Below are positions 23,629 to 31,434 of a DNA stretch of 64,000 bases, piece by piece. Where the stretch lies: NCBI RefSeq assembly GCF_025245835.1, contig NZ_JAOBWS010000010.1:62001-126000 (forward strand), in the 5' to 3' direction. The DNA is from Rheinheimera sp. 4Y26. GTDB lineage: Bacteria > Pseudomonadota > Gammaproteobacteria > Enterobacterales > Alteromonadaceae. The translations under genes were made by a program, and so were the position numbers. How positions within the stretch are numbered: the stretch's first letter is position 1; the number at the start of each line of letters is the position of its first letter. The notes beneath the pieces were generated by a model. The model saw only the letters and a list, made by a program, of their open reading frames with translations. It did not search any database and had not been told where the DNA came from.

Positions 23629-23632
23629 TAAA

Positions 23633-24994
23633 ATGCAACAGACTAAAATTCTGGTGGTGGAAGATGACGCCGGTTTACGCGAAGCACTTTGTGACACCTT
23701 GCTGCTGGCGCAATATCAGGTGATCGCCGCTGACAGTGCCGAGCAGGCCATGCAGCTGCTCAAACAGCATAAAATCCGCCTGGTGGTGAGCGATGTGCAG
23801 ATGCAGGGCATGTCGGGGCTGGATTTATTAAAATCAGTGAAGCTGAATTATCCGAATCTACCCGTGCTGATGATGACGGCTTATGCCACTGTCAATGATG
23901 CAGTGCAGGCTATCCGGTTAGGCGCAGTTGATTATCTGGCCAAGCCGTTTTCGCCGGAAGTGCTGGTTAATACCGTCGGCCGTTATGTGCAAAGTGACGA
24001 AACCCCGGCTTTTGAGCCGATAGTGGCAGCGCCTGTCAGTCAGCAGCTGGTAAAACTGGCCGCCAAAGTGGCACGTTCTGATGCCAGTGTGATGGTGCTT
24101 GGCCCAAGCGGCTCAGGTAAAGAAGTGCTGGCGCGTTATATTCACCAGCAATCACCACGCCACGACGGCCCTTTTATTGCCATTAACTGCGCCGCCATTC
24201 CGGAAAATATGCTCGAATCTACCTTATTTGGTTATGAAAAAGGTGCTTTTACCGGTGCTATTGCTGCTTGCCCGGGCAAGTTTGAACAGGCGCAGCAAGG
24301 CACTATTTTGCTCGATGAAATCAGCGAAATGGATTTAAACCTGCAGGCCAAGTTACTTAGGGTATTGCAGGAGCGGGAAGTGGAGCGTTTGGGCTCGCGT
24401 AAAACCATCAAGCTGGATGTGCGGGTGATTGCCACCAGTAACCGCGATTTGCGCCAGACTGTGGCGCAGGGGCTGTTCCGCGAAGATTTATTTTACCGGC
24501 TCAATGTGTTCCCGCTGACCTGGCCGGCACTCTCAGACAGGCCGGAAGATATTCTGCCTTTGTGCCGGCATTTACTGGAGCGCCATTGCCAGCAAGCGGG
24601 CACGGCCACTCCGGAGCTGACGCCAACGGCCGAGCGTAAATTGTTGCAGCATAACTGGCCTGGTAATGTGCGCGAGCTGGATAACGTGATGCAAAGGGCA
24701 CTGATTGTCCACAGCACAGCTGAGATCACCGCCGATGACATTTTGCTGGAGTCGACTGAATTTAGCAGTCAGTTCCAGGAACCGGCGCCGGTTGCGGTAG
24801 CTGCTAGCAACGATCCTGATTTAAGTTTATTTAAATCAGGTGTGTATGAGCAGGAACACCGTATTATTCTGGAAACGATGAAAGCCTGTGCCAACAGACG
24901 CAAGGAAGTGGCCGAGAAACTTGGCATCAGCGCCCGTACTTTAAGGTACAAACTGGCGCGGATGCGCGAGTCCGGTATTCAGTTACCCGCCTGA
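23633..24994 (+). CDS. flrC: Response regulator FlrC (sigma-54 activator)
   Basis: FlrC activates the next tier of sigma-54 promoters (basal body, hook and export genes). The 453-residue product has a receiver domain (1-120) with D54 as phosphorylation site in VVSDVQMQGMSG and the conserved K of DYLAKPFSPE, an AAA+ domain with Walker A GPSGSGKE (157-164) and GAFTGA (204-209), and a C-terminal Fis-type helix-turn-helix (ANRRKEVAEKLGISARTLRY). It overlaps nothing but is only 4 bases after flrB, so they form one operon. Confidence 0.95.
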   Translation: MQQTKILVVEDDAGLREALCDTLLLAQYQVIAADSAEQAMQLLKQHKIRLVVSDVQMQGMSGLDLLKSVKLNYPNLPVLMMTAYATVNDAVQAIRLGAVDYLAKPFSPEVLVNTVGRYVQSDETPAFEPIVAAPVSQQLVKLAAKVARSDASVMVLGPSGSGKEVLARYIHQQSPRHDGPFIAINCAAIPENMLESTLFGYEKGAFTGAIAACPGKFEQAQQGTILLDEISEMDLNLQAKLLRVLQEREVERLGSRKTIKLDVRVIATSNRDLRQTVAQGLFREDLFYRLNVFPLTWPALSDRPEDILPLCRHLLERHCQQAGTATPELTPTAERKLLQHNWPGNVRELDNVMQRALIVHSTAEITADDILLESTEFSSQFQEPAPVAVAASNDPDLSLFKSGVYEQEHRIILETMKACANRRKEVAEKLGISARTLRYKLARMRESGIQLPA

Positions 24995-25012
24995 TATAAC
25001 AGCAGCACAGCA

Positions 25013-25037
25013 GCAGGGCCGTCAGGCTCTGCCGTTT
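25013..25037 (+). terminator. Candidate terminator after flrC
   Basis: GCAGGGCC (25013-25020) pairs with GGCTCTGC (25025-25032) with one G-T pair, followed by CGTTTTG. The T-run is short. The rest of the gap to fliE (25038-25274) holds no gene I can support. Confidence 0.5.
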
Positions 25038-25274
25038 TGTGTGATGCTTTTTATCTGCAAAGATGCGCGTCTGGTGGTTCTTGCTGCACAGGTTTTAGTC
25101 CGGCATTGGCCATTTGCAACCAGGGGCATTTGCGTTAATGGCCCTGTGTTAGCCTGCTGCTTTTTTAATTCCTTACAACACCAGCTTCAGTCTTTTGCCT
25201 CTGCTTTTCTGGGGTGTCAGCATTTTGACATTACAATGTTTAATATAACTCACTGAATTTAAATAATTAAATTA

Positions 25275-25290
25275 TGGCACGCCTTGTGCT
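25275..25290 (+). promoter_or_regulatory. Sigma-54 promoter of the fliE operon
   Basis: TGGCACGCCTTGTGCT matches the consensus TGGCACG-N4-TTGCW except one base, with exact GG-N10-GC spacing. It lies 46 bases before fliE, the expected FlrC-dependent promoter of fliEFGHIJ. Confidence 0.92.
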
Positions 25291-25336
25291 TAATACTGTT
25301 ATTCCGGCTTCAGGCTGTTGTAACAGGTAATTAATC

Positions 25337-25672
25337 ATGGATATCAAAGGTGCCGCTTTATTTCAGGAAATGCAGGCTTATGCGCAGCAGGCCCGCAATT
25401 TATCCAACGACATTCAACCCCGTGATGTACAACTGAACAATACCAGTCAGTCTGAGTTTGGCGATCTGTTTAAGCAGGCGCTGGACAATGTCAATGCCTT
25501 ACAAAAAACATCCAATACCCTGGCCACAGCCGTTGAAATGGGCGATCCAAAAGTATCTTTGGCTGAGGCGATGATTGCCGGACAAAAATCCTCAGTGGCC
25601 TTTGAAGCCACTGTGCAGGTGCGCAATAAGCTGGTGGAAGCTTATAAAGAAATTATGGCGATGCCGGTGTAA
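25337..25672 (+). CDS. fliE: Flagellar hook-basal body protein FliE
   Basis: FliE joins the MS ring to the proximal rod and is the first rod protein exported. The 111-residue product has the normal size and the family's C-terminal part SVAFEATVQVRNKLVEAYKE and EIMAMPV. It heads the operon below a strong sigma-54 promoter and is followed 9 bases later by fliF. Confidence 0.96.
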   Translation: MDIKGAALFQEMQAYAQQARNLSNDIQPRDVQLNNTSQSEFGDLFKQALDNVNALQKTSNTLATAVEMGDPKVSLAEAMIAGQKSSVAFEATVQVRNKLVEAYKEIMAMPV

Positions 25673-25681
25673 TAGGGGGGC

Positions 25682-27400
25682 ATGACTGTGGCTGAATCAA
25701 CTTCAACTGAATTAACCTTAAGCAGCAATGACTTTGGCCAGAGCGGCGAAGACAATGCGCAGCAGGAACAAAAGTCAGGCTTTTTAGGCTCTATGGGCGG
25801 CATGGATATAGTGCGCCAGATGACGCTGATCATTGCACTGACCATTTGTATTGCTATCGCCATCCTGATCATCCTGTGGGCGCGTGAACCGGAAATGCGT
25901 CCGCTTGGCACCTTTGAAACTTCTGAGCTTATTCAGCATCTGGATTATCTGGACGCGCAGAAAATTGAATACAAACTGGAAGGCAATGTGATTTCGGTAC
26001 CTGGCGACAAATATCAGGACATCCGCCTGGGTTTAAGTCGTGCCGGTTTGCAAAAAGAAGCCAGTTCAGGTGAAGAAATTCTGATGAAAGACAGCGGCTT
26101 TGGTGTCAGTCAGCGTCTGGAAATGGAACGACTGAAACACAGCCGTGAACAACAACTGGCCAGAACCATTGAAGAGTTCCAGAGTGTGGCCCGCGCCAGA
26201 GTGTTACTGGCGATTCCAAAAGAAAACATTTTTGCCCGCACCGAAAAACAACCTTCAGCCACTGTGATGATTTCAGCCCGCGGCGGCAAAACCATTAAAG
26301 ACAGTGAAGTTGACGCTATTGTGGATTTAGTGGCTTCAGCAGTGCAGGGGCTTGAACCAGCTAAAGTGACGGTGACAGATCAAAACGGCCGTTTGCTGAA
26401 CAGCGGCTCACAAGATGCCAGTTCTGCCCGTTCGCGCCGGGAATATGAGGTAGAACAAAAGCGGGAAGAAGAATACCGCCAGAAAATTGACTCTATTCTG
26501 ATCCCGGTGCTGGGTATTGATAATTACACCGCTCAGGTGGATTTGCAGATGGATTTCACCACCACAGAACAAACACAAAAACGTTTTAATCCGGATTTGC
26601 CGGCGGTGCGCAGTGAAATGACCATTGAAGAAAACAGCGTCGGTGGTGGTTCTATGGGCATTCCTGGTGCCTTATCCAATCAGCCGCCGCTGGATTCTAA
26701 TATTCCGGAAAAAGCCAACGATGGCAGCACGCCAGTGGTGCCTGGCCGCAACAGCAAAGAACAAACCCGTAACTATGAACTCGACACCACCATCAGCCAT
26801 TCCACCCAGCAGTCGGGTGTGATCAAGCGTTTAAGTGTGTCAGTGGCTGTTGACTATAAAATGACGCCAGCCAGTGGTGATGAACCGGCCAAAGCTGAAC
26901 CCAGAACCCAGGCTGAAATTCAGAATATCCGTCGTTTGTTACAAGGTGGTATTGGTTTTGATGTGCAGCGCGGCGACACTATTGAAGTGGTATCTGTGCC
27001 CTTTACCCGCGAAACTGTGGTTGAGGCCGCTGAAGTACCGATTTACGAGCAGGAATGGTTCTTACGGGTGGTGCGTCTGGCCTTAGGTGCGCTGGTGATT
27101 ATCGTGCTGATTATGGCGATAGTACGGCCTATGCTGAAGAAACTGATTTACCCTGAAGATACCACTGAATCTTATGATGAACATTCGCTGTCGCGTGGTC
27201 TGGATTTAGGCGATGATACCATCGACATGCTGAGCAAAGAGTTTGATGTGAAGTCGGTTGGTTTTGCGCCGGACGGCACCCTGATGTTGCCGGACCTGCA
27301 TGGTGATGAAGACTTATTAAAGGCGGTGCGTGCGCTGGTGGCGAACGAACCAGAACTGTCCTCACTGGTCGTGAAAAATTGGTTGGCTGAAGATGAGTAA
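25682..27400 (+). CDS. fliF: Flagellar MS-ring protein FliF
   Basis: FliF forms the MS ring in the inner membrane, the base on which rotor and export gate are built. The 572-residue product has a transmembrane segment at about 47-67, ring-building motifs in the periplasmic part (RLGLSRAGLQKE, RARVLLAIPKENIFAR), a low-complexity linker around 300-350, a second transmembrane segment at about 459-484 and a cytoplasmic tail that binds FliG, ending LVVKNWLAEDE. The start has a GGGGGG stretch just upstream. It overlaps fliG by 8 bases. Confidence 0.97.
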   Translation: MTVAESTSTELTLSSNDFGQSGEDNAQQEQKSGFLGSMGGMDIVRQMTLIIALTICIAIAILIILWAREPEMRPLGTFETSELIQHLDYLDAQKIEYKLEGNVISVPGDKYQDIRLGLSRAGLQKEASSGEEILMKDSGFGVSQRLEMERLKHSREQQLARTIEEFQSVARARVLLAIPKENIFARTEKQPSATVMISARGGKTIKDSEVDAIVDLVASAVQGLEPAKVTVTDQNGRLLNSGSQDASSARSRREYEVEQKREEEYRQKIDSILIPVLGIDNYTAQVDLQMDFTTTEQTQKRFNPDLPAVRSEMTIEENSVGGGSMGIPGALSNQPPLDSNIPEKANDGSTPVVPGRNSKEQTRNYELDTTISHSTQQSGVIKRLSVSVAVDYKMTPASGDEPAKAEPRTQAEIQNIRRLLQGGIGFDVQRGDTIEVVSVPFTRETVVEAAEVPIYEQEWFLRVVRLALGALVIIVLIMAIVRPMLKKLIYPEDTTESYDEHSLSRGLDLGDDTIDMLSKEFDVKSVGFAPDGTLMLPDLHGDEDLLKAVRALVANEPELSSLVVKNWLAEDE

Positions 27401-28424
27401 TGTAGAGAACAAACCGGCCTTTGATGTCGGCAAATTAGATGGCGTGGAGAAGGCCGCCATCCTGCTGCTGAGTTTATCGGAAGAAGACGCAGCCCAGATC
27501 TTAAAACATCTCGAACCCAAACAAGTGCAAAAGGTTGGTATGGCGATGGCGCAGATCGAAGATCTGAACCAGGCAAAAATCTCTGCGGTGCACCGTTTGT
27601 TTATCGAGCAAATTCAGAACTTCAGCACCATCGGCTTCCAGAGTGAAGACTTTATCCGCCGTGCCTTAACTGCGGCTCTGGGTGAAGAAAAAGCCTCGAA
27701 CCTGATTGACCAGATTATTCTGGGCGGTGGTGCTAAGGGTCTGGATTCGCTGAAATGGATGGACTCTAAACAGGTAGCCAACATTATCCGCAACGAACAC
27801 CCGCAAATTCAGACCATTGTGCTGTCGTACCTGGAGCCTGAGCAGTCAGCGGAGATTTTGTCGCAGTTCCCGGAAAAAGTGCGGCTGGATTTAACCATGC
27901 GCATTGCCAACCTGGAAGAAGTACAACCTGCGGCATTACAAGAATTAAACGAAATTATGGAGAAACAGTTTGCCGGTCAGGCGGGTGCCCAGGCGGCGAA
28001 AATGGGCGGCTTAAAAGCAGCGGCCGACATTATGAACTACCTCGATACCAATATCGAAGGCCAGCTGATGGATTCAATCCGCGAGCACGACGAAGAAATG
28101 GCACAACAAATCCAGGACTTAATGTTTGTATTCGAAAACCTGCTGGAAGTGGACGACAGGGCAATTCAGGCCATTCTGCGCGAAGTACAGCAGGATGTGC
28201 TGATGAAGGCGCTCAAAGGCACAGACGACAATTTAAAAGAGAAAATTCTGAAGAATATGTCCAAACGGGCGGCGGAACTTTTGGCAGACGATCTGGAAGC
28301 CATGGGGCCGGTGCGGGTCAGCGAAGTAGAAACAGCCCAAAAAGAAATTCTGTCCACAGCGCGTCGTCTGGCCGATGCCGGCGAGATTATGCTCGGCGGT
28401 GGTGGCGGCGAAGACTTCCTGTAA
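27393..28424 (+). CDS. fliG: Flagellar motor switch protein FliG
   Basis: FliG couples the stators to the rotor and takes part in direction switching. The 343-residue product shows the N-terminal FliF-binding domain (VEKAAILLLSLSEEDAAQIL), the middle domain with EHPQIQTIVLSYLEPEQSAE, and the C-terminal domain with LMFVFENLLEVDDRAIQAIL and the charged torque helix KNMSKRAAELLADDLEAMGP. All three domains are complete. It overlaps fliF; a hairpin (28432-28457) separates it from fliH. Confidence 0.97.
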   Translation: MSNVENKPAFDVGKLDGVEKAAILLLSLSEEDAAQILKHLEPKQVQKVGMAMAQIEDLNQAKISAVHRLFIEQIQNFSTIGFQSEDFIRRALTAALGEEKASNLIDQIILGGGAKGLDSLKWMDSKQVANIIRNEHPQIQTIVLSYLEPEQSAEILSQFPEKVRLDLTMRIANLEEVQPAALQELNEIMEKQFAGQAGAQAAKMGGLKAAADIMNYLDTNIEGQLMDSIREHDEEMAQQIQDLMFVFENLLEVDDRAIQAILREVQQDVLMKALKGTDDNLKEKILKNMSKRAAELLADDLEAMGPVRVSEVETAQKEILSTARRLADAGEIMLGGGGGEDFL

Positions 28425-28431
28425 GCCAAAG

Positions 28432-28457
28432 CAGGCAGTGGCAAGCGCCGCTGCCTG
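28432..28457. repeat. Intercistronic hairpin between fliG and fliH
   Basis: An 11-bp GC-rich stem with one G-T pair (28432-28442 with 28447-28457) and an AAGC loop, not followed by Ts. It is more likely an mRNA stability or processing element than a terminator, because fliH has no promoter of its own that I can see. Confidence 0.5.
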
Positions 28458-28497
28458 AGCCCATACTGATCAGGTTCTATTTATTGAGTTGTAAGCC

Positions 28498-29391
28498 ATG
28501 AGCACCAACGCATTCCAACAAAAACGCCCATTTAAACCTGAAGAAGGTGTGATGGATATTTTAAAAGACTGGCCGATGCCGGACGATGAGCAGCAGGGCG
28601 ATCACAGTTCAGAGCATCAGGCTGACGACTTTTCCGCACAGCACAATGCTAAGGTGCAGGTGCAATCGCCAGCCAGTCAGTATAAAACCAACGCTTTTTA
28701 TAAGATAAAACCTGAACCAGGCCGGCCCAAACCCAAAGTGCAGGAAGAACTGACTGTTAAACCATTAACGGCAGAAGATATTGAAGAGATCCGTCAGGCC
28801 GCTTATGACGATGGTTTAGCCCAGGGTAAAGAAGAAGGTTTTAGCCAGGGTTATGCAGAGGGCCGCGAGCAGGGTTATCAGGACGGCATGCAACAAGGCC
28901 AGGCCGAAGGTAAAAAACAGGGTTTGCAGGAAGGTGAAAGCCTTATTCGCGAGCAATTAGCCCAGTTGCAGGCTTTGCTTGAACAATTACAAAAACCTTT
29001 GCAAAAAGTCGATGCACAAGTGGAGCAGGCGCTGTTAACACTGAGTCTGGCCATGGCGGAAGCTGTGATTGGTGTGGAAGTCAAAACCAATCCGCAGCTG
29101 ATTTTGCAAACCTTACGTCAGGCGGTGGAGGCTTTGCCTTATCAGGCAGAAAAACTCACCATCAAATTACATCCCGATGATTTAGCCGTGGTACGCAGCC
29201 ATTACACTGAGCAGGATTTAACAGAGCGGCAGTGGCAACTGCGTGCCGAGCCTGCCTTTGAGCGGGGTGATTGTACTGTGGAATCGGCAGAATCAACGGT
29301 TGATCGCAGTCTGAAATTAAGATTACAAAGCAGTTTGGAGCACTTTTTGCAGGAGCCTGTGCAGAGCCCGTCAGCACCGACGGAAGATTGA
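28498..29391 (+). CDS. fliH: Flagellar export regulator FliH
   Basis: FliH is the peripheral stator that holds the FliI ATPase at the export gate and links it to FliN. The 297-residue product has a disordered N-terminal part, then the family's Gly-repeat helix (about 100-150) with GxxxG-type spacing (GLAQGKEEGFSQGYAEGREQ onward), and a C-terminal FliI-binding domain (about 165-280). The glycine-repeat helix is long. It starts 73 bases after fliG and fliI follows 27 bases after its stop. Confidence 0.95.
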   Translation: MSTNAFQQKRPFKPEEGVMDILKDWPMPDDEQQGDHSSEHQADDFSAQHNAKVQVQSPASQYKTNAFYKIKPEPGRPKPKVQEELTVKPLTAEDIEEIRQAAYDDGLAQGKEEGFSQGYAEGREQGYQDGMQQGQAEGKKQGLQEGESLIREQLAQLQALLEQLQKPLQKVDAQVEQALLTLSLAMAEAVIGVEVKTNPQLILQTLRQAVEALPYQAEKLTIKLHPDDLAVVRSHYTEQDLTERQWQLRAEPAFERGDCTVESAESTVDRSLKLRLQSSLEHFLQEPVQSPSAPTED

Positions 29392-29418
29392 CGCAGTGAT
29401 CCCACTGCAAGGATAGGC

Positions 29419-30756
29419 ATGAGTACTTCAAGTCTGGCAGAGCGTTTACTGCAACAACAACAATATATTAAACCCAACAAAGCTGTGGTGGCCGGCCGTC
29501 TGGTGCGGGTGGTTGGCCTGACGCTGGAAGCTACTGGCCTCAGTGCCGCTATCGGCCAAACCTGTGAAGTCGAAACCGCTGCCGGCCAGCTGCAGGCCGA
29601 AGTCGTGGGTTTTGCCAAAGACCGTATTTTCCTGATGCCCAAAGATGATGTGACAGGTGTAGTACCTGGCGCCCGTGTCACGCCTTTGCTTGGTTACAAA
29701 GGGGTGCCGCTCAGTATGGCGCTGCTTGGTCGTGTCATTGACGGTGCCGGTAAACCACTGGATGGCCGTGGTCCTGTGCTTGCCAATGAATACAGTACCG
29801 GCAAAAAAGCCCCGATCAACCCCTTACAACGCCGTCCTATTAAACAGCCGCTCGACGTTGGCGTGCGCGCCATCAACAGCATTATTACCGTGGGCAAAGG
29901 CCAGCGTATGGGTCTGTTTGCCGGCTCAGGTGTGGGTAAATCTGTGCTACTTGGCATGATGACCCGCGGTACCGCTGCTGATGTGATAGTGGTGGGGCTG
30001 GTTGGTGAACGGGGCCGCGAAGTAAAAGAATTTATTGACGAAATTCTCGGTGATGAAGGCCGCAGACGAGCCGTGGTGGTGGCAGCACCTGCCGATGTTT
30101 CGCCGCTGATGCGCCTCAAAGGTTGTGAAACTGCAGTGCAGGTGGCTGAGTATTTCCGTGATCAGGGGCTGGATGTGTTGTTACTTTTGGATTCTGTCAC
30201 CCGTTATGCCCAGGCGCAGCGGGAAATAGCGCTAGCGGTGGGCGAACCGCCCGCCACCAAAGGTTACCCGCCATCGGTGTTTGCCAAATTACCGGCGCTG
30301 GTGGAGCGCGCAGGTAACGGTGCTGAAGGTCAGGGCTCTATCACAGCTTTTTATACCGTACTTTCTGAAGGCGATGATTTACAGGACCCTATTGCTGATG
30401 CCGCCCGGGCTATTCTGGACGGCCACATAGTATTGTCTCGTCAACTGGCCGACAGCGGTCATTTCCCGGCCATTGATATTGAAAAATCCATCAGCCGGGT
30501 GATGCCTGCTGTGACCAGCCAGGAACATCAGCTGCTGGCGCGTAGTATCAAACAGCTGTACGCCAGTTACAGTCAAAGCAAAGATCTGATTGCTATCGGT
30601 GCTTATGTGAAAGGGTCCGATCCAATGCTGGATCTGGCCATCAGCCTGATGCCAAAAATCAGTAAATTCCTGCAGCAGGGCATGACTGATGTGGTGCCTT
30701 ATGATGAAAGTCTGAGTTTGCTGTCTGGCTTAGTGCCTCAAGGCAGAGGAGTCTGA
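29419..30756 (+). CDS. fliI: Flagellum-specific ATPase FliI
   Basis: FliI is the F1-like ATPase that primes substrates for the flagellar type III export gate. The 445-residue product has the beta-barrel N-terminal domain, the Walker [12 protein letters not shown] (about 171-181), Walker [20 protein letters not shown] and the conserved [18 protein letters not shown]. Length is normal. fliJ follows 2 bases after its stop. Confidence 0.97.
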   Translation: MSTSSLAERLLQQQQYIKPNKAVVAGRLVRVVGLTLEATGLSAAIGQTCEVETAAGQLQAEVVGFAKDRIFLMPKDDVTGVVPGARVTPLLGYKGVPLSMALLGRVIDGAGKPLDGRGPVLANEYSTGKKAPINPLQRRPIKQPLDVGVRAINSIITVGKGQRMGLFAGSGVGKSVLLGMMTRGTAADVIVVGLVGERGREVKEFIDEILGDEGRRRAVVVAAPADVSPLMRLKGCETAVQVAEYFRDQGLDVLLLLDSVTRYAQAQREIALAVGEPPATKGYPPSVFAKLPALVERAGNGAEGQGSITAFYTVLSEGDDLQDPIADAARAILDGHIVLSRQLADSGHFPAIDIEKSISRVMPAVTSQEHQLLARSIKQLYASYSQSKDLIAIGAYVKGSDPMLDLAISLMPKISKFLQQGMTDVVPYDESLSLLSGLVPQGRGV

Positions 30757-30758
30757 AT

Positions 30759-31211
30759 ATGGCATTACCACAATTACAGTTGCTGGCCAAAGTGCAGCGC
30801 GAAAAAGAAGACAAGCTGCAGGCGCTTTATATTCAGGCACAACAATTTGCCAAAAATCAGCAGGATAAATATGACGGCCTGGCCAATTACCGCACTGATT
30901 ATATCCGCCAGAGCCAGCAGCGCGGCATGCAGGGGGTGCAAAGCCGCCAGTTTAACCAGTACCTGGCTTTTATTACCAAGCTGGATCAGGCGCTGGAACA
31001 ACAAAATATGCAGGTGCAACAAGCCAAAAAAGTGGCGGAAACCCGGCGCGTCAACTGGATTTTGATGCAGCGTAAACGCAAAGCCATTGATTTGTTGATT
31101 GAAAAAGAGCTGGAAAAAATGGCCATCAAAGCACAAAAACAAGAACAAAAAATGCTGGATGAAATTGCCACCCAACAGTTTTTCCGCAATTTGCACAGCG
31201 AAGCAGGTTAA
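30759..31211 (+). CDS. fliJ: Flagellar export protein FliJ
   Basis: FliJ is the central stalk of the FliI ring, contacts FlhA, and escorts chaperones. The 150-residue product is a long antiparallel coiled coil rich in Gln, Lys and Glu (LAKVQREKEDKLQALYIQAQ at the start, FLRN-like FFRNLHSEAG at the end). Position directly after fliI and length identify it. It ends the fliE operon; 223 bases separate it from fliK. Confidence 0.92.
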   Translation: MALPQLQLLAKVQREKEDKLQALYIQAQQFAKNQQDKYDGLANYRTDYIRQSQQRGMQGVQSRQFNQYLAFITKLDQALEQQNMQVQQAKKVAETRRVNWILMQRKRKAIDLLIEKELEKMAIKAQKQEQKMLDEIATQQFFRNLHSEAG

Positions 31212-31289
31212 TTGTCGGGCAAAAAAAGCCTTGGGCCTGTCGCGGTAAAACCCGTGTTCAACAAAGCACCTATAACTTTCTTTCAGCTC

Positions 31290-31305
31290 TGGCGCGATTT
31301 TTGAA
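31290..31305 (+). promoter_or_regulatory. Candidate sigma-54 promoter upstream of fliK
   Basis: TGGCGCGATTTTTGAA fits TGGCACG-N4-TTGCW in the -24 part and TTG, but the -12 element has GA in place of the near-invariant GC. It sits in the only sizeable gap between fliJ and fliK. Treat as weak. Confidence 0.3.
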
Positions 31306-31434
31306 TAGCTTTTAACACAAACAGGTTCGGCACTTTTACAGAACAACAGCAAAGCGCCCACAGGCGACAAGCATCAAGGTTCTGTATCGCAGGTTGCACC
31401 AACACCTGACAAGTTCAGGGTTATGGGAGTTCAG

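Noticed and set aside
25041-25256. 71-codon ORF between flrC and fliE
   Set aside because: No ribosome site, no family, and it lies between a terminator-like hairpin and the fliE promoter.
30774-31370. Minus-strand ORF of 198 codons over fliJ and the fliJ-fliK gap
   Set aside because: Mostly antisense to fliJ, Leu/Phe-rich from Gln/Lys codons read backward; no promoter or operon partner.
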